56,298 nucleotides of DNA from Burkholderia sp. Ac-20379 (lineage in GTDB: Bacteria > Pseudomonadota > Gammaproteobacteria > Burkholderiales > Burkholderiaceae). The notes beneath the pieces were generated by a model, which ran no database searches, had not been told where the DNA came from, and worked only from the letters and a program-made list of their open reading frames with translations. The translations under genes and the position numbers were made by a program. Below, piece after piece: positions 36,100 to 47,001 of this stretch. The DNA lies in assembly GCF_017104645.1 (NCBI RefSeq), contig NZ_JAAGPF010000007.1, positions 1 to 56,298 of the forward strand, read 5' to 3'. Within the stretch, counting starts at the first letter, position 1. Each line of letters begins with the position of its first letter.

Positions 36100-36429
36100 A
36101 TGGAAGTGAAAGCAATTCATCGCGGTGCCCGCATTTCGGCGCAGAAGACGCGCCTGGTGGCTGACCAGATCCGCGGTTTGCCGGTGGACAAGGCGCTGAA
36201 CGTTCTGACGTTCTCGCCGAAGAAAGCCGCCGGTATCGTGAAGAAGGTCGTTCTGTCGGCCATCGCCAATGCGGAGCACAACGAAGGCGCGGATATCGAC
36301 GAGCTCAAGATCAAGAGCATCCTCGTCGACAAGGCAGCGTCGCTGAAGCGTTTTACCGCGCGCGCCAAAGGCCGCGGCAACCGCATCGAGAAGCAATCCT
36401 GTCACATCACTGTGACGGTCGGGAATTAA
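36100..36429 (+). CDS. rplV: 50S ribosomal protein L22
   Basis: A 109-aa protein whose beta-hairpin reaches into the exit tunnel opposite L4. It has the [17 protein letters not shown] start and the tip region [21 protein letters not shown] near the C-terminus. AAGGGG precedes the start. Confidence 0.97.
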   Translation: MEVKAIHRGARISAQKTRLVADQIRGLPVDKALNVLTFSPKKAAGIVKKVVLSAIANAEHNEGADIDELKIKSILVDKAASLKRFTARAKGRGNRIEKQSCHITVTVGN

Positions 36430-36440
36430 GGGGTCGCACG

Positions 36441-37241
36441 ATGGGACAGAAAATTCATCCGACTGGCTTCCGTTTGGCCGTCAGCCGTAATTGGGCGTCG
36501 CGTTGGTACGCGAACAACAACAATTTCGCGGCGATGCTGCAGGAAGACATCGGCGTCCGTGAGTATCTGAAGAAGAAGCTGAAGAACGCTTCGGTGGGTC
36601 GCGTCGTTATCGAGCGCCCGGCAAAGAACGCACGGATCACGATTTACAGCTCGCGTCCGGGCGTCGTCATCGGCAAGAAGGGTGAGGACATCGAACAGCT
36701 GAAGACGGAACTGCAACGCCGCATGGGCGTTCCGGTCCACGTCAACATCGAGGAAATCCGCAAGCCGGAAACCGATGCTCAGCTGATCGCCGACTCGATC
36801 ACGCAACAGCTCGAGCGTCGGATCATGTTCCGCCGCGCGATGAAGCGTGCGATGCAAAACGCCATGCGTCTGGGTGCCCAAGGCATCAAGATCATGAGCG
36901 CGGGCCGTCTGAACGGCATCGAAATCGCACGTACGGAGTGGTACCGCGAAGGCCGCGTGCCCCTGCACACGCTGCGTGCCGACATCGACTACGCGACCTC
37001 GGAAGCGAAGACGACCTACGGCATCATCGGCGTCAAGGTGTGGGTGTACAAGGGCGATACGCTGGGCCGCAACGACGCGCCGGTGGTCGAGGAAGTGACG
37101 GAAGACAAGCGTCCGCGCCGTAACGCGCGCCCGGGCGATCGTCGTCCGCGCCGTGACGGTGAAGGCGGTGGTCCGGGTGCCCGTCGTGGCGCTCCGCGTC
37201 GCGCTGCAGGCAAGCCGGAAGACGGCAAGACTGGAGAATAA
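36441..37241 (+). CDS. rpsC: 30S ribosomal protein S3
   Basis: A 266-aa mRNA-entry-channel protein with helicase role. The KH motif [17 protein letters not shown] is near 73-89. The extended C-terminus (about 215-266) is rich in Arg, Gly and Pro, longer than in E. coli and typical of Burkholderia. It starts with [11 protein letters not shown] after the initiator Met. Confidence 0.97.
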   Translation: MGQKIHPTGFRLAVSRNWASRWYANNNNFAAMLQEDIGVREYLKKKLKNASVGRVVIERPAKNARITIYSSRPGVVIGKKGEDIEQLKTELQRRMGVPVHVNIEEIRKPETDAQLIADSITQQLERRIMFRRAMKRAMQNAMRLGAQGIKIMSAGRLNGIEIARTEWYREGRVPLHTLRADIDYATSEAKTTYGIIGVKVWVYKGDTLGRNDAPVVEEVTEDKRPRRNARPGDRRPRRDGEGGGPGARRGAPRRAAGKPEDGKTGE

Positions 37242-37243
37242 CG

Positions 37244-37660
37244 ATGCTGCAACCGAAACGCAGAAAGTATCGTAAAGAGCAGAAGGGTCGCAACACCGGT
37301 ATCGCGACGCGCGGCAACGCCGTCTCGTTCGGTGAATACGGCCTGAAGGCTATCGGTCGCGGCCGTCTGACCGCGCGTCAGATCGAAGCGGCGCGTCGTG
37401 CCATGACGCGTCACATCAAGCGTGGCGGCCGTATCTGGATTCGCATTTTCCCGGACAAGCCGATTTCGCAGAAGCCGGCCGAAGTGCGGATGGGTAACGG
37501 TAAGGGTAACCCTGAGTACTACGTCGCCGAGATTCAGCCGGGCAAGATGCTGTATGAAATGGATGGCGTAACCGAAGAACTGGCACGCGAAGCGTTCCGT
37601 CTGGCTGCAGCGAAGCTGCCGCTGAAGACGGCGTTCATCGTTCGTCAGCTCGGCGCCTAA
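37244..37660 (+). CDS. rplP: 50S ribosomal protein L16
   Basis: A 138-aa protein at the A-site tRNA elbow. [19 protein letters not shown] and [23 protein letters not shown] are conserved; the Arg in [12 protein letters not shown] is near the site hydroxylated in E. coli. It begins two bases after rpsC. Confidence 0.97.
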   Translation: MLQPKRRKYRKEQKGRNTGIATRGNAVSFGEYGLKAIGRGRLTARQIEAARRAMTRHIKRGGRIWIRIFPDKPISQKPAEVRMGNGKGNPEYYVAEIQPGKMLYEMDGVTEELAREAFRLAAAKLPLKTAFIVRQLGA

Positions 37661-37669
37661 GGAGAAAAT

Positions 37670-37864
37670 ATGAAGGCTTCCGAACTTCTCCAGAAAGATC
37701 AGGCAGCGCTCAACAAGGAGCTGTCGGATCTGCTTAAGGCGCAATTCGGCCTGCGCATGCAACTCGCGACCCAGCAGCTCACGAACACGAGCCAGCTGAA
37801 GAAGGTGCGTCGCGACATCGCTCGTGTGCGGACCGTCCTGACTCAGAAGGCGAACCAGAAATGA
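37670..37864 (+). CDS. rpmC: 50S ribosomal protein L29
   Basis: A 64-aa two-helix protein beside the tunnel exit that contributes to trigger factor and SRP docking. [18 protein letters not shown] and the [14 protein letters not shown] end are typical. It overlaps rpsQ by four bases. Confidence 0.96.
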
Positions 37865-38133
37865 ACGATAGCGTGAAAACCTCGCTCAAGCGGACGCTCG
37901 TCGGTCGGGTTGTCAGCAACAAGATGGATAAAACCGTCACGGTGCTGATCGAAAACCGCGTCAAGCATCCGATCTACGGCAAGTACGTCGTGCGCTCGAA
38001 GAAGTACCACGCGCATGACGAGGCTAACGCCTACAACGAAGGCGATCTCGTCGAGATCCAGGAAACGCGTCCTCTCTCGAAGACGAAGGCCTGGACGGTG
38101 TCGCGCCTCGTAGAAGCAGCCCGCGTCATCTAA
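37861..38133 (+). CDS. rpsQ: 30S ribosomal protein S17
   Basis: A 90-aa OB-fold primary 16S binder. [21 protein letters not shown] and the [20 protein letters not shown] loop are seen. It starts within the rpmC stop (ATGA). It is the last gene before the spc promoter. Confidence 0.97.
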
Positions 38134-38191
38134 GCGGGAGGGTCGAAAGGCCCGCAAGCAGTTGAAGTGCTTGAAATCGCAAAGTTTTTGC

Positions 38192-38437
38192 TTGCGTGGC
38201 CGGGATTATTTGCTATAATCCCGGTCTTCCCTCTGTATGGGAGCCCCGTCGCGGGCAAAGTCTCGGTGGGGGAAGCGGGCTGACGTCCTGTCAGTTCGAT
38301 AGATTCACCGATTTGCGATGGCGGGTTTCGTTTGCCGTCGCTGCTGTTCAAACCCAAGCAGCCGATTGGCTGACGGGACCAAGACTGACCGTATGCCTCA
38401 TGGTGGGGTATCCGGATTAAGTTGGGAAAGATAAACC
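38192..38437 (+). promoter_or_regulatory. spc-like promoter and long leader before rplN
   Basis: TTGCGT (38192-38197), a 16-bp spacer and TATAAT (38214-38219), preceded by TGC, form a strong extended -10 promoter in the 304-base gap after rpsQ. The ~210-base transcribed leader contains several short stems, such as CTGAC/GTCAG near 38279, and no convincing gene. It should let the spc genes be made separately from S10. Confidence 0.75.
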
Positions 38438-38806
38438 ATGATCCAGACCGAATCTCGGCTTGAAGTGGCCGACAACACGGGTGCACGCGAAGTTCTGTGC
38501 ATCAAGGTGCTCGGCGGCTCGAAGCGTCGTTATGCCAGCATTGGCGACATCATCAAGGTGACCGTCAAGGAAGCAACGCCGCGCGGGCGCGTGAAGAAAG
38601 GCGAAATCTATAACGCCGTGGTGGTTCGTACCGCCAAGGGCGTGCGTCGTCAAGACGGTTCGCTGATCAAGTTCGACGGCAACGCCGCTGTGCTTTTGAA
38701 CAACAAGCTCGAGCCGATCGGCACCCGCATTTTCGGGCCGGTCACGCGTGAGCTGCGTAGCGAACGATTCATGAAGATCGTTTCGCTGGCGCCGGAAGTG
38801 CTGTAA
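38438..38806 (+). CDS. rplN: 50S ribosomal protein L14
   Basis: A 122-aa subunit-interface protein that contacts 16S helix 14 and is the docking site of silencing factor Rsf[20 protein letters not shown] and the [20 protein letters not shown] strand are conserved. Confidence 0.97.
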   Translation: MIQTESRLEVADNTGAREVLCIKVLGGSKRRYASIGDIIKVTVKEATPRGRVKKGEIYNAVVVRTAKGVRRQDGSLIKFDGNAAVLLNNKLEPIGTRIFGPVTRELRSERFMKIVSLAPEVL

Positions 38807-38815
38807 GGAGTCGCG

Positions 38816-39121
38816 ATGAATAAGATTCGCAAGGGTGACGAAGTCATCGTCATCACCGGCAAGGATAAGGGCAAGCGCGGTGTCGTGCTGGCCGTCGGCG
38901 CCGAGCATGTCACTGTCGAAGGTATCAACCTCGTCAAGAAGCATGTGAAGCCGAACCCGATGAAGGGTACGACGGGTGGCGTGGAAGCGAAGACGATGCC
39001 GCTGAATATTTCGAACGTCGCACTGGTCGACGCGAACGGCAAGGCTTCGCGTGTTGGCATCAAGGTCGAAGAAGGCAAGAAGGTCCGCTTTCTGAAGACG
39101 ACCGGTGCCGTGCTGGCCTGA
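38816..39121 (+). CDS. rplX: 50S ribosomal protein L24
   Basis: A 101-aa early-assembly protein near the tunnel exit. A KOW motif is seen at [21 protein letters not shown] (7-27). AAGGAG precedes the start, nine bases after rplN. Confidence 0.97.
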   Translation: MNKIRKGDEVIVITGKDKGKRGVVLAVGAEHVTVEGINLVKKHVKPNPMKGTTGGVEAKTMPLNISNVALVDANGKASRVGIKVEEGKKVRFLKTTGAVLA

Positions 39122-39135
39122 CGCGGAGTATAAAA

Positions 39136-39675
39136 ATGGCACGTTTTCAAGAGTTTTACAAAGAAACGGTAGTTCCCGGCCTGGTCGAGAAGTTCGGCTA
39201 CAAGTCGATCATGGAAGTGCCGCGCATCACCAAGATCACCCTGAACATGGGCCTTGGCGAAGCGATCGCTGACAAGAAGATCATCGAGAACGCCGTTGGC
39301 GATCTGACGAAGATCGCTGGTCAGAAGCCCGTCGTGACGAAGGCTCGCAAGGCAATTGCAGGCTTCAAGATCCGTCAAGGCTACCCGATCGGTGCGATGG
39401 TGACGCTGCGTGGTCGCGCGATGTACGAATTCCTCGATCGTTTCGTGACGGTTGCCCTGCCCCGCGTGCGCGATTTCCGCGGCGTGTCGGGTCGTGCATT
39501 CGACGGCCGTGGCAATTACAACATCGGTGTGAAAGAGCAGATCATTTTCCCCGAAATCGACTACGACAAGATCGACGCGCTGCGTGGGCTGAACATCAGC
39601 ATCACGACGACCGCGAAGACCGACGACGAAGCAAAGGCACTGCTCGCCAGCTTCAAGTTCCCGTTCAGAAACTGA
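39136..39675 (+). CDS. rplE: 50S ribosomal protein L5
   Basis: A 179-aa protein that binds 5S rRNA and contacts P-site tRNA. It has the conserved [15 protein letters not shown] and [30 protein letters not shown] segments. Confidence 0.97.
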   Translation: MARFQEFYKETVVPGLVEKFGYKSIMEVPRITKITLNMGLGEAIADKKIIENAVGDLTKIAGQKPVVTKARKAIAGFKIRQGYPIGAMVTLRGRAMYEFLDRFVTVALPRVRDFRGVSGRAFDGRGNYNIGVKEQIIFPEIDYDKIDALRGLNISITTTAKTDDEAKALLASFKFPFRN

Positions 39676-39682
39676 GGTTACC

Positions 39683-39988
39683 GTGGCTAAACTGGCACTG
39701 ATCGAACGTGAAAAGAAGCGTGCTCGCCTGGCAGCAAAGTTCGCGCCGAAGCGTGCGGCACTGAAGGCGATCATCGACGACGCGAGCAAGTCGGACGAAG
39801 AGCGTTATTCCGCACGTCTCGAACTGCAACAACTGCCCCGCAACTCGAACCCGACCCGCAAGCGTAACCGCTGCGCGATTACGGGCCGTCCGCGTGGCAC
39901 GTTCCGTAAATTCGGCCTCGCGCGTAACAAGATTCGTGAAATCGCTTTCCGCGGCGAGATTCCTGGCCTGACCAAGGCGAGCTGGTAA
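39683..39988 (+). CDS. rpsN: 30S ribosomal protein S14, long zinc-free form
   Basis: A 101-aa head protein. Only one Cys is present (in [12 protein letters not shown]), so it is the C- form without a zinc ribbon. It starts with GTG at 39683 after GAGG (39673-39676); the product begins [13 protein letters not shown]. Confidence 0.96.
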   Translation: MAKLALIEREKKRARLAAKFAPKRAALKAIIDDASKSDEERYSARLELQQLPRNSNPTRKRNRCAITGRPRGTFRKFGLARNKIREIAFRGEIPGLTKASW

Positions 39989-40002
39989 TAGGAGAAACAT
40001 AA

Positions 40003-40398
40003 ATGAGCATGAGTGATCCTATCGCCGATATGCTGACTCGCATCCGCAACGCGCAGATGGTCGAGAAGGTTTCGGTGGCAATGCCCTCGTCGAAGGTGAA
40101 GATTGCGATCGCCCAAGTCCTGAAGGACGAAGGCTATATCGATGATTTCGCGATCAAGACCGAAGGCGCGAAGGCAGAACTGAATATTGCACTGAAGTAC
40201 TACGCTGGCCGTCCGGTCATCGAACGCCTCGAGCGCGTTTCGAAGCCTGGTCTGCGCGTGTACCGCGGCCGCAATGACATCCCTCAGGTCATGAACGGCC
40301 TGGGTGTGGCAATCGTGTCGACGCCGAAGGGCGTGATGACTGATCGCAAGGCGCGCGCTACGGGCGTCGGCGGCGAAGTCATCTGCTACGTCGCTTAA
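40003..40398 (+). CDS. rpsH: 30S ribosomal protein S8
   Basis: A 131-aa 16S central-domain binder. In E. coli it represses the spc operon at the L5 gene. [17 protein letters not shown] begins the protein, and [25 protein letters not shown] is the RNA-binding C-terminus. Confidence 0.97.
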   Translation: MSMSDPIADMLTRIRNAQMVEKVSVAMPSSKVKIAIAQVLKDEGYIDDFAIKTEGAKAELNIALKYYAGRPVIERLERVSKPGLRVYRGRNDIPQVMNGLGVAIVSTPKGVMTDRKARATGVGGEVICYVA

Positions 40399-40414
40399 TC
40401 GAGGAGAAAGAAAC

Positions 40415-40945
40415 ATGTCTCGAGTAGGTAAAAGCCCGATCGCGCTGCAAGGCGCCGAGGTGACGCTGGCAAACGGCTCCATCACCGTGAAGGGTCCGCT
40501 GGGCACGATCGCGCAAGTGGTGAATCCGCTTGTGACGGTGGTGAACAACGACGGCACGCTGAACCTGGCGCCGGTCGACGAAAGCCGCGAAGCAAATGCA
40601 CTGTCGGGCACGATGCGCGCGATTATCGCGAACATGGTGCACGGCGTGACCAAGGGTTTCGAGCGCAAGCTGACGCTGGTTGGCGTCGGTTATCGTGCGC
40701 AGGCGCAAGGCGACAAGCTGAACCTGTCGCTGGGTTTCTCGCACCCGGTGGTGCACCAGATGCCGGAAGGCATCAAGGCAGAAACCCCGACGCAAACCGA
40801 AATCGTGATCAAGGGGATCAACAAGCAACAAGTCGGTCAAGTAGCTGCGGAAGTTCGCGGTTACCGTCCGCCGGAGCCGTACAAGGGCAAGGGCGTGCGC
40901 TATTCCGACGAGGTTGTGATCCTCAAAGAAACGAAGAAGAAGTAA
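40415..40945 (+). CDS. rplF: 50S ribosomal protein L6
   Basis: A 176-aa two-domain protein near the factor-binding centre. [16 protein letters not shown] and the C-terminal [15 protein letters not shown] are conserved. Its GAGGAGA ribosome site (40401-40407) is exactly complementary to seven bases of the loop in the sRNA candidate at 51079. Confidence 0.97.
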   Translation: MSRVGKSPIALQGAEVTLANGSITVKGPLGTIAQVVNPLVTVVNNDGTLNLAPVDESREANALSGTMRAIIANMVHGVTKGFERKLTLVGVGYRAQAQGDKLNLSLGFSHPVVHQMPEGIKAETPTQTEIVIKGINKQQVGQVAAEVRGYRPPEPYKGKGVRYSDEVVILKETKKK

Positions 40946-40957
40946 GGGTGCGCAATC

Positions 40958-41323
40958 ATGGATAAGACTCAATCTCGCCTGCGCCGCGCTCGCCAGACGC
41001 GTATCAAGATCGCTGAGCTGCAGGTCGCGCGTCTCGCCGTGCATCGCACGAACTCGCACATCTACGCTCAAGTGTTCTCGCCGTGCGGCACCAAGGTGGT
41101 TGCCAGCGCGTCGACGCTCGAAGCCGAAGTGCGTGCGCAGCTGGCTGATCTGTCGGGCAAGGGCGGCAACGTCAATGCAGCGACCCTGATCGGTCAGCGT
41201 ATCGCCGAGAAGGCCAAGGCCGCCGGCATCGAATCCGTCGCCTTTGACCGCTCGGGCTTCCGCTACCATGGCCGCGTGAAGGCGCTGGCCGATGCAGCTC
41301 GCGAAGCTGGGCTCAAGTTCTAA
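40958..41323 (+). CDS. rplR: 50S ribosomal protein L18
   Basis: A 121-aa 5S rRNA binder of the central protuberance. The basic N-terminus [16 protein letters not shown] and the core [24 protein letters not shown] are conserved. Confidence 0.97.
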   Translation: MDKTQSRLRRARQTRIKIAELQVARLAVHRTNSHIYAQVFSPCGTKVVASASTLEAEVRAQLADLSGKGGNVNAATLIGQRIAEKAKAAGIESVAFDRSGFRYHGRVKALADAAREAGLKF

Positions 41324-41336
41324 GGAAGAATTCGTC

Positions 41337-41855
41337 ATGGCAAAGATGCAAGCGAAAGTTCAGGCCGACGAGCGCGACGACGGCCTTCGCGAAAAAATGA
41401 TTTCGGTCAATCGCGTGACCAAGGTTGTGAAGGGTGGCCGTATTCTCGGCTTCGCCGCACTGACCGTGGTTGGCGACGGTGATGGCCGCGTCGGTATGGG
41501 CAAGGGCAAGGCGAAGGAAGTGCCGGTTGCCGTCCAGAAGGCAATGGAGCAGGCTCGTCGCAACATGTTCAAGGTGCCGTTGAAGAACGGTACGCTGCAA
41601 CATGAAGTGCACGGCAAGCACGGCGCATCCGCTGTTCTCCTCGCTCCGGCGAAGGATGGTACGGGCGTGATCGCTGGCGGCCCGATGCGTGCCGTGTTCG
41701 ACGTGATGGGCGTGCAAAACGTCGTCGCGAAGAGCCACGGTTCGACGAACCCGTACAACCTGGTTCGTGCGACGCTCGACGGCCTGCGCAAGCAGTCGAC
41801 GCCGGCTGACATTGCTGCCAAGCGCGGCAAGTCCGTCGAAGAAATTTTGGGCTAA
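41337..41855 (+). CDS. rpsE: 30S ribosomal protein S5
   Basis: A 172-aa protein at the mRNA entry and accuracy centre. The S5 double-stranded RNA-binding domain runs near [20 protein letters not shown]. The ATG at 41337 is chosen, with AAGGAAG 9-15 bases ahead; an in-frame ATG at 41292 lies inside rplR. Confidence 0.96.
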   Translation: MAKMQAKVQADERDDGLREKMISVNRVTKVVKGGRILGFAALTVVGDGDGRVGMGKGKAKEVPVAVQKAMEQARRNMFKVPLKNGTLQHEVHGKHGASAVLLAPAKDGTGVIAGGPMRAVFDVMGVQNVVAKSHGSTNPYNLVRATLDGLRKQSTPADIAAKRGKSVEEILG

Positions 41856-41867
41856 GCGGTGGTCACC

Positions 41868-42050
41868 ATGTCTGATAAAACTGTCAAGGTTCAGCTCGTC
41901 AAGAGCCTGATTGGGACCCGCGAATCTCACCGTGCCACCGTGCGTGGCCTGGGTCTGCGTCGCCTCAACTCGGTCAGCGAGCTGCAGGATACGCCGGCGG
42001 TGCGCGGCATGATCAACAAGGTTTCGTACCTTGTTAAGGTCATCGGCTAA
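41868..42050 (+). CDS. rpmD: 50S ribosomal protein L30
   Basis: A 60-aa small protein, [17 protein letters not shown], with the [22 protein letters not shown] core. The ATG at 41868 gives the family length; a GTG at 41859 would add three residues. Confidence 0.95.
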   Translation: MSDKTVKVQLVKSLIGTRESHRATVRGLGLRRLNSVSELQDTPAVRGMINKVSYLVKVIG

Positions 42051-42077
42051 GCGCCGACTACCGATCTAGGAGTTGAT

Positions 42078-42512
42078 ATGGAATTGAATAACCTGAAGCC
42101 GGCGGAAGGCGCGAAGCACGCTAAGCGTCGTGTCGGCCGCGGCATCGGTTCCGGCCTCGGTAAGACGGCCGGCCGTGGTCACAAGGGTCAGAAATCGCGT
42201 TCGGGCGGTTTCCACAAGGTTGGCTTCGAAGGCGGTCAAATGCCGCTGCAACGTCGTCTGCCGAAGCGCGGCTTCACGTCGCTGACGAAGGAATTCGTCG
42301 GTGAAGTGCGTCTGGGCGACCTCGAGAAGCTGCCGGTCGACGAGATCGATCTGCTCGCACTGAAGCAAGCCGGCCTGGTCGGCGAGCTGACGAAGAGCGC
42401 AAAGATCATCGCCACGGGCGAACTGAAGCGCAAGATTGTCGTGAAGGGTCTCGGTGCGACGAAGTCGGCGCGCGCAGCGATCGAAGCGGCTGGCGGTTCG
42501 TTTGCCGAGTAA
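42078..42512 (+). CDS. rplO: 50S ribosomal protein L15
   Basis: A 144-aa late-assembly hub protein. The glycine-rich N-terminal tail [23 protein letters not shown] threads into 23S rRNA, and the conserved block [18 protein letters not shown] follows. TAGGAG lies shortly before the ATG. Confidence 0.97.
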   Translation: MELNNLKPAEGAKHAKRRVGRGIGSGLGKTAGRGHKGQKSRSGGFHKVGFEGGQMPLQRRLPKRGFTSLTKEFVGEVRLGDLEKLPVDEIDLLALKQAGLVGELTKSAKIIATGELKRKIVVKGLGATKSARAAIEAAGGSFAE

Positions 42513-42555
42513 CGCACTCGCGTGCCGTTACTAGCATCTGCATCGGAGAAGATAC

Positions 42556-43905
42556 TTGGCCAACAGCCCGAGTCTCGCAAAACCCGGTCGTAGCACGGCG
42601 AAGTTCGGCGATCTGCGCCGGCGAGCAATGTTCTTGCTCCTGGCGCTGCTCGTCTACCGCATCGGCGCGCATATCCCGGTTCCGGGCATCGATCCGGATC
42701 AACTGGCGAAGCTGTTCCAGAGCCAGGCAGGCGGCATCCTGGGCATGTTCAACATGTTCTCGGGTGGTGCATTGTCCCGCTTCACGATCTTCGCGCTGGG
42801 GATCATGCCGTACATCTCCGCGTCGATCATCATGCAGTTGCTGGCGATTGTCTCGCCGCAGCTCGAGGCGCTGAAGAAGGAAGGGCAGGCAGGGCAACGG
42901 AAGATCACGCAGTACACGCGGATCTTCACCGTGGTTCTGGCGACGTTCCAGGCTTTCGGCATCGCGGCTGCGCTGGAAAATCAGCCGGGCCTCGTGATCG
43001 ATCCGGGCATGCTGTTCCGTCTCACGACGGTCGTCACGCTGGTGACCGGCACGATGTTCCTGATGTGGCTTGGCGAGCAGATCACCGAGCGCGGTCTGGG
43101 CAACGGTATTTCGATCATCATCTTCGGCGGGATCGCAGCTGGGTTCCCGAATGCCGTGGGTGGCCTGTTCGAACTGGTGCGCACGGGTTCGATGAGCATC
43201 ATCTCGGCGATCATCATCGTCGTGTTGATTGCCGCGGTGACTTACCTGGTCGTGTTCATCGAACGCGGTCAGCGCAAGATCCTCGTGAACTACGCGAAGC
43301 GCCAGGTAGGCAACAAGATTTACGGCGGGCAGTCGTCGCACCTGCCGCTGAAGTTGAACATGTCGGGCGTGATTCCGCCGATCTTCGCATCGTCGATCAT
43401 CCTGTTCCCGGCAACCATCCTGAGCTGGTTCAGTTCGGGCGAGCGCAAGAGCTGGCTTTCCGACACGCTGCATAATGTGGCGGAAGCGCTGAAGCCGGGT
43501 CAGCCGGTGTACGTGCTGCTGTACACGCTGGCGATCGTGTTTTTCTGCTTCTTCTACACCGCACTGGTGTTCAACAGCAGGGAAACGGCGGACAACCTGA
43601 AGAAAAGCGGCGCGTTTGTTCCGGGCATCCGTCCGGGCGACCAAACCGCACGATATATCGACCGCATTCTCACGCGTCTGACGCTGGCTGGTGCGATCTA
43701 CATCGTCTTCGTGTGTCTGCTGCCGGAATTTCTGGTGCTGCGCTGGAATGTGCCGTTTTATTTTGGTGGAACGTCGCTGCTGATCATTGTCGTCGTCACG
43801 ATGGACTTCATGGCGCAGGTGCAGTCGTACGTTATGTCGCAACAGTATGAGTCACTGCTCAAGAAAGCCAATTTCAAGGGCGGCGGCAACATCCCAATGC
43901 GTTGA
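42556..43905 (+). CDS. secY: Protein translocase subunit SecY
   Basis: A 449-aa, ten-span core of the SecYEG channel. It starts at TTG (42556), preceded by CGGAGAAG, giving [19 protein letters not shown] after fMet; no ATG near this position fits. The lateral-gate and plug area [22 protein letters not shown] and the cytoplasmic loop [11 protein letters not shown] are visible. It sits at its usual place after rplO, with its partner SecE at 2567. Confidence 0.96.
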   Translation: MANSPSLAKPGRSTAKFGDLRRRAMFLLLALLVYRIGAHIPVPGIDPDQLAKLFQSQAGGILGMFNMFSGGALSRFTIFALGIMPYISASIIMQLLAIVSPQLEALKKEGQAGQRKITQYTRIFTVVLATFQAFGIAAALENQPGLVIDPGMLFRLTTVVTLVTGTMFLMWLGEQITERGLGNGISIIIFGGIAAGFPNAVGGLFELVRTGSMSIISAIIIVVLIAAVTYLVVFIERGQRKILVNYAKRQVGNKIYGGQSSHLPLKLNMSGVIPPIFASSIILFPATILSWFSSGERKSWLSDTLHNVAEALKPGQPVYVLLYTLAIVFFCFFYTALVFNSRETADNLKKSGAFVPGIRPGDQTARYIDRILTRLTLAGAIYIVFVCLLPEFLVLRWNVPFYFGGTSLLIIVVVTMDFMAQVQSYVMSQQYESLLKKANFKGGGNIPMR

Positions 43906-43912
43906 AAAGCTT

Positions 43913-44131
43913 ATGGCCAAAGACGATGTAATCCAGATGCAGGGTGAAGTGGTTGAAAACCTTCCGAATGCTACCTTCCGCGTGAAGCTGGAAAACGGCC
44001 ATGTCGTATTGGGGCATATCTCGGGCAAGATGCGGATGCACTACATCCGCATCCTTCCGGGCGACAAGGTGACGGTTGAATTGACGCCTTACGATCTGTC
44101 GCGTGCGCGGATCGTGTTCCGGGCGAAGTGA
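43913..44131 (+). CDS. infA: Translation initiation factor IF-1
   Basis: A 72-aa OB-fold protein that occupies the A site during initiation. It reads [19 protein letters not shown], with the RNA-contact segment [19 protein letters not shown]. It begins seven bases after the secY stop. The frame is open upstream within secY, but this ATG gives the exact family length. Confidence 0.96.
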
Positions 44132-44151
44132 TTTGTAAAAAGGGTAATATC

Positions 44152-44268
44152 ATGAAAGTGATGGCATCGGTTAAGCGCATTTGCCGCAATTGCAAGATCA
44201 TCAAGCGCAAAGGCGTTGTTCGCGTGATCTGCAGCTCGGACCCGCGCCATAAACAGCGTCAAGGCTGA
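44152..44268 (+). CDS. rpmJ: 50S ribosomal protein L36
   Basis: A 38-aa protein, [20 protein letters not shown] followed by [18 protein letters not shown]. It is a zinc-ribbon type with C11, C14, C27 and H33. GGGT precedes the ATG. It lies in the usual infA-rpmJ-rpsM order. It is too short for simple ORF scans but clearly real. Confidence 0.95.
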
Positions 44269-44304
44269 TTGCGCTTGTTTGCGCTTTTTGTTTGAGGAAA
44301 AACA

Positions 44305-44670
44305 ATGGCTCGTATCGCAGGGGTTAACATCCCGAATCACCAGCATACCGAGATCGGCCTGACGGCGATTTTCGGTGTCGGCCGCACGCGCGCTCGCAGC
44401 ATCTGCGTCGCAGCAGGCGTCGAATTCTCGAAGAAGGTCAAGGACCTGAACGACGCAGACCTCGAAAAGCTGCGTGAAGAAGTGGGCAAGTTCATCGTCG
44501 AAGGCGATCTGCGCCGTGAAGTGACGATGAACATCAAGCGCCTGATGGACCTCGGTTGCTACCGTGGCGTCCGCCATCGCAAGGGTCTGCCGATGCGTGG
44601 CCAGCGTACGCGTACGAACGCGCGCACCCGTAAGGGTCCGCGTCGCGCCGCGCAATCGCTGAAGAAATAA
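44305..44670 (+). CDS. rpsM: 30S ribosomal protein S13
   Basis: A 121-aa head protein that bridges to L5 and touches P-site tRNA with its tail. [20 protein letters not shown] begins the chain after Met. [25 protein letters not shown] is the basic tail. It opens the alpha operon group. Confidence 0.97.
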   Translation: MARIAGVNIPNHQHTEIGLTAIFGVGRTRARSICVAAGVEFSKKVKDLNDADLEKLREEVGKFIVEGDLRREVTMNIKRLMDLGCYRGVRHRKGLPMRGQRTRTNARTRKGPRRAAQSLKK

Positions 44671-44693
44671 GCTGACAGTTACAGGAAAACGTC

Positions 44694-45095
44694 ATGGCTA
44701 AGGCTTCCAATAACGCGGCTCAACGCGTTCGCAAGAAGGTTAAGAAGAACGTTGCGGAAGGTGTGGTTCACGTCCACGCTTCGTTCAACAACACGATCAT
44801 CACGATCACCGATCGTCAAGGCAATGCCTTGGCGTGGGCGACGTCGGGCGGCCAGGGCTTCAAGGGCTCGCGCAAGTCGACCCCCTTCGCAGCGCAGGTT
44901 GCCGCCGAGTCGGCAGGCCGTGTCGCGATGGAATACGGCGTGAAGAATCTCGAAGTGCGTATCAAGGGCCCGGGCCCGGGTCGTGAGTCGGCAGTGCGTG
45001 CACTGCATGGCCTCGGCATCAAGATCACGGCGATTTCCGACGTGACCCCGATCCCGCACAACGGCTGCCGTCCGCCGAAGCGCCGCCGCATCTAA
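44694..45095 (+). CDS. rpsK: 30S ribosomal protein S11
   Basis: A 133-aa platform protein next to the Shine-Dalgarno helix. [21 protein letters not shown] and the C-terminal [18 protein letters not shown] are conserved. Confidence 0.97.
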   Translation: MAKASNNAAQRVRKKVKKNVAEGVVHVHASFNNTIITITDRQGNALAWATSGGQGFKGSRKSTPFAAQVAAESAGRVAMEYGVKNLEVRIKGPGPGRESAVRALHGLGIKITAISDVTPIPHNGCRPPKRRRI

Positions 45096-45243
45096 GGATG
45101 CCTGGTGCAGCCTGTCGTCGCCTCAGGCGGCTACGGGCAACGTAGTTGATTGCTATTGATTGACTAAGTCCACCGTTCGGCCCAAAGGGCACGAACTAGC
45201 GCGGTTGTCGCAACCGCGTGACGATAGATAGAGGAAACACAAA

Positions 45244-45867
45244 GTGGCACGTTATACCGGCCCTAAGGCCAAGCTGTCCCGCCGCGAAGGCACCGACCTG
45301 TTCCTGAAGAGCGCACGCCGCTCGCTCGCCGACAAGTGCAAGCTTGACAGCAAGCCGGGTCAACACGGCCGCACCTCGGGTGCGCGTACGTCCGACTACG
45401 GCACGCAGCTGCGTGAAAAGCAGAAGGTCAAGCGCATCTACGGCGTGCTGGAGCGCCAGTTCCGCCGTTACTTCGCCGACGCCGATCGTCGCAAGGGCAA
45501 CACGGGTGAAAACCTGCTGCAACTGCTCGAGTCGCGTCTGGACAACGTCGTGTACCGCATGGGCTTCGGCTCGACCCGCGCAGAAGCGCGCCAGCTCGTG
45601 AGCCACAAGGCCATCACGGTGAACGGCGTCGTGTCGAACATTCCGTCGCTGCAAGTCAAGGCTGGCGACGTCATCTCGATCCGCGAAAAGTCGAAGAAGC
45701 AAGCGCGTATCGTCGAAGCGCTGTCGCTGGCAGAGCAAGGCGGCATGCCGAGCTGGGTCGCGGTCGACGCGAAGAAGTTCGAAGGCACGTTCAAGCAAGT
45801 GCCGGAACGCGCTGAAATTGCAGGCGATATCAACGAAAGCCTGATCGTCGAATTGTATTCGCGTTAA
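45244..45867 (+). CDS. rpsD: 30S ribosomal protein S4
   Basis: A 207-aa primary 16S 5'-domain binder. In E. coli it represses the alpha operon. The S4 RNA-binding domain is near 97-160 ([24 protein letters not shown]). It starts with GTG (45244) after AGAGGAAA. The 148-base gap before it may hold regulatory RNA, but no known S4 pseudoknot was recognised. Confidence 0.96.
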   Translation: MARYTGPKAKLSRREGTDLFLKSARRSLADKCKLDSKPGQHGRTSGARTSDYGTQLREKQKVKRIYGVLERQFRRYFADADRRKGNTGENLLQLLESRLDNVVYRMGFGSTRAEARQLVSHKAITVNGVVSNIPSLQVKAGDVISIREKSKKQARIVEALSLAEQGGMPSWVAVDAKKFEGTFKQVPERAEIAGDINESLIVELYSR

Positions 45868-45879
45868 TCCGATTGATAG

Positions 45880-45930
45880 CCGAGGTACCCTGCTTGCGAA
45901 GCGCCGGCAGGGCCTCGGTTCTTCATTTTC
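45880..45930 (+). other. Hairpin between rpsD and rpoA
   Basis: CCGAGG-TA-CCCTGC (45880-45893) pairs with GCAGGG-CCTCGG (45907-45918), leaving a two-base bulge, then TTCTTCATTTTC. It could be a partial terminator that tunes rpoA against the ribosomal genes. The T-tract is weak. Confidence 0.5.
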
Positions 45931-45989
45931 AGGTGTTACCGGTCAGCCTTATCGGTGTAACGAGCCGAGGGTATTGAAAAGGAAAACCT

Positions 45990-46967
45990 ATGCAAACCAG
46001 TTTGTTGAAACCCAAGATCATCGCCGTGGAATCGCTGGGCGAGAACCATGCGCGTGTGGTGATGGAGCCGTTCGAACGCGGCTATGGCCATACCTTGGGC
46101 AATGCGCTTCGTCGCGTGCTGCTGTCGTCGATGATCGGCTATGCGCCGACCGAGGTGACGATCGCCGGCGTGGTGCACGAGTATTCGACGCTTGATGGTG
46201 TGCAAGAGGATGTCGTCAACCTGCTGCTGAACCTGAAGGGCGTGGTGTTCAAGCTGCACAACCGCGACGAAGTCACGGTGACGCTGCGCAAGGATGGCGA
46301 AGGTATCGTGACGGCCGGCGACATCGAACTCGCGCATGATTGCGAGATCATCAACCCGGAACACGTGATCGCTCACCTGACGAAGGGCGGCAAGCTCGAC
46401 GTTCAGATCAAGATCGAGAAGGGCCGCGGCTACGTGCCGGGCAATGTCCGTCGCTACGGCGAGGAATCCGCGAAGATCATCGGCCGCATCGTGCTGGACG
46501 CATCGTTCTCGCCGGTTCGCCGCGTCAGCTACTCGGTCGAAAGCGCCCGTGTCGAACAGCGTACCGACCTCGACAAGCTCGTGATGAACATCGAAACGAG
46601 CGGCGTGATCACCCCGGAAGAAGCGATCCGCCAGTCGGCCCGCATCCTGGTCGATCAGTTGTCGGTGTTTGCGGCGCTGGAAGGCACGGAAACGGCTGCA
46701 GAAGCACCGTCGCGTGCTCCGCAGATCGATCCGATCCTGCTGCGTCCGGTGGACGATCTCGAACTGACGGTGCGTTCCGCGAACTGCCTGAAGGCCGAGA
46801 ACATCTATTACATCGGCGACCTGATCCAGCGCACGGAAAACGAGCTGCTGAAGACGCCGAACCTGGGCCGCAAGTCGCTGAACGAGATCAAGGAAGTGCT
46901 CGCTTCGCGTGGCCTGACGCTCGGCATGAAGCTCGAAAACTGGCCGCCGGCTGGTCTCGACAAGTAA
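45990..46967 (+). CDS. rpoA: DNA-directed RNA polymerase subunit alpha
   Basis: A 325-aa protein. The N-terminal dimerisation/assembly domain (about 1-235) has [20 protein letters not shown] linker and the C-terminal domain (about 250-320) follow, with [20 protein letters not shown]; its Arg and Asn bind UP elements and activators. [15 protein letters not shown]-type helix is seen as [19 protein letters not shown]. It is followed by a terminator-like hairpin before rplQ. Confidence 0.98.
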   Translation: MQTSLLKPKIIAVESLGENHARVVMEPFERGYGHTLGNALRRVLLSSMIGYAPTEVTIAGVVHEYSTLDGVQEDVVNLLLNLKGVVFKLHNRDEVTVTLRKDGEGIVTAGDIELAHDCEIINPEHVIAHLTKGGKLDVQIKIEKGRGYVPGNVRRYGEESAKIIGRIVLDASFSPVRRVSYSVESARVEQRTDLDKLVMNIETSGVITPEEAIRQSARILVDQLSVFAALEGTETAAEAPSRAPQIDPILLRPVDDLELTVRSANCLKAENIYYIGDLIQRTENELLKTPNLGRKSLNEIKEVLASRGLTLGMKLENWPPAGLDK

Positions 46968-47001
46968 TCGCACGACAGTCATAGCGTCGTCATCTGGTCA
47001 A

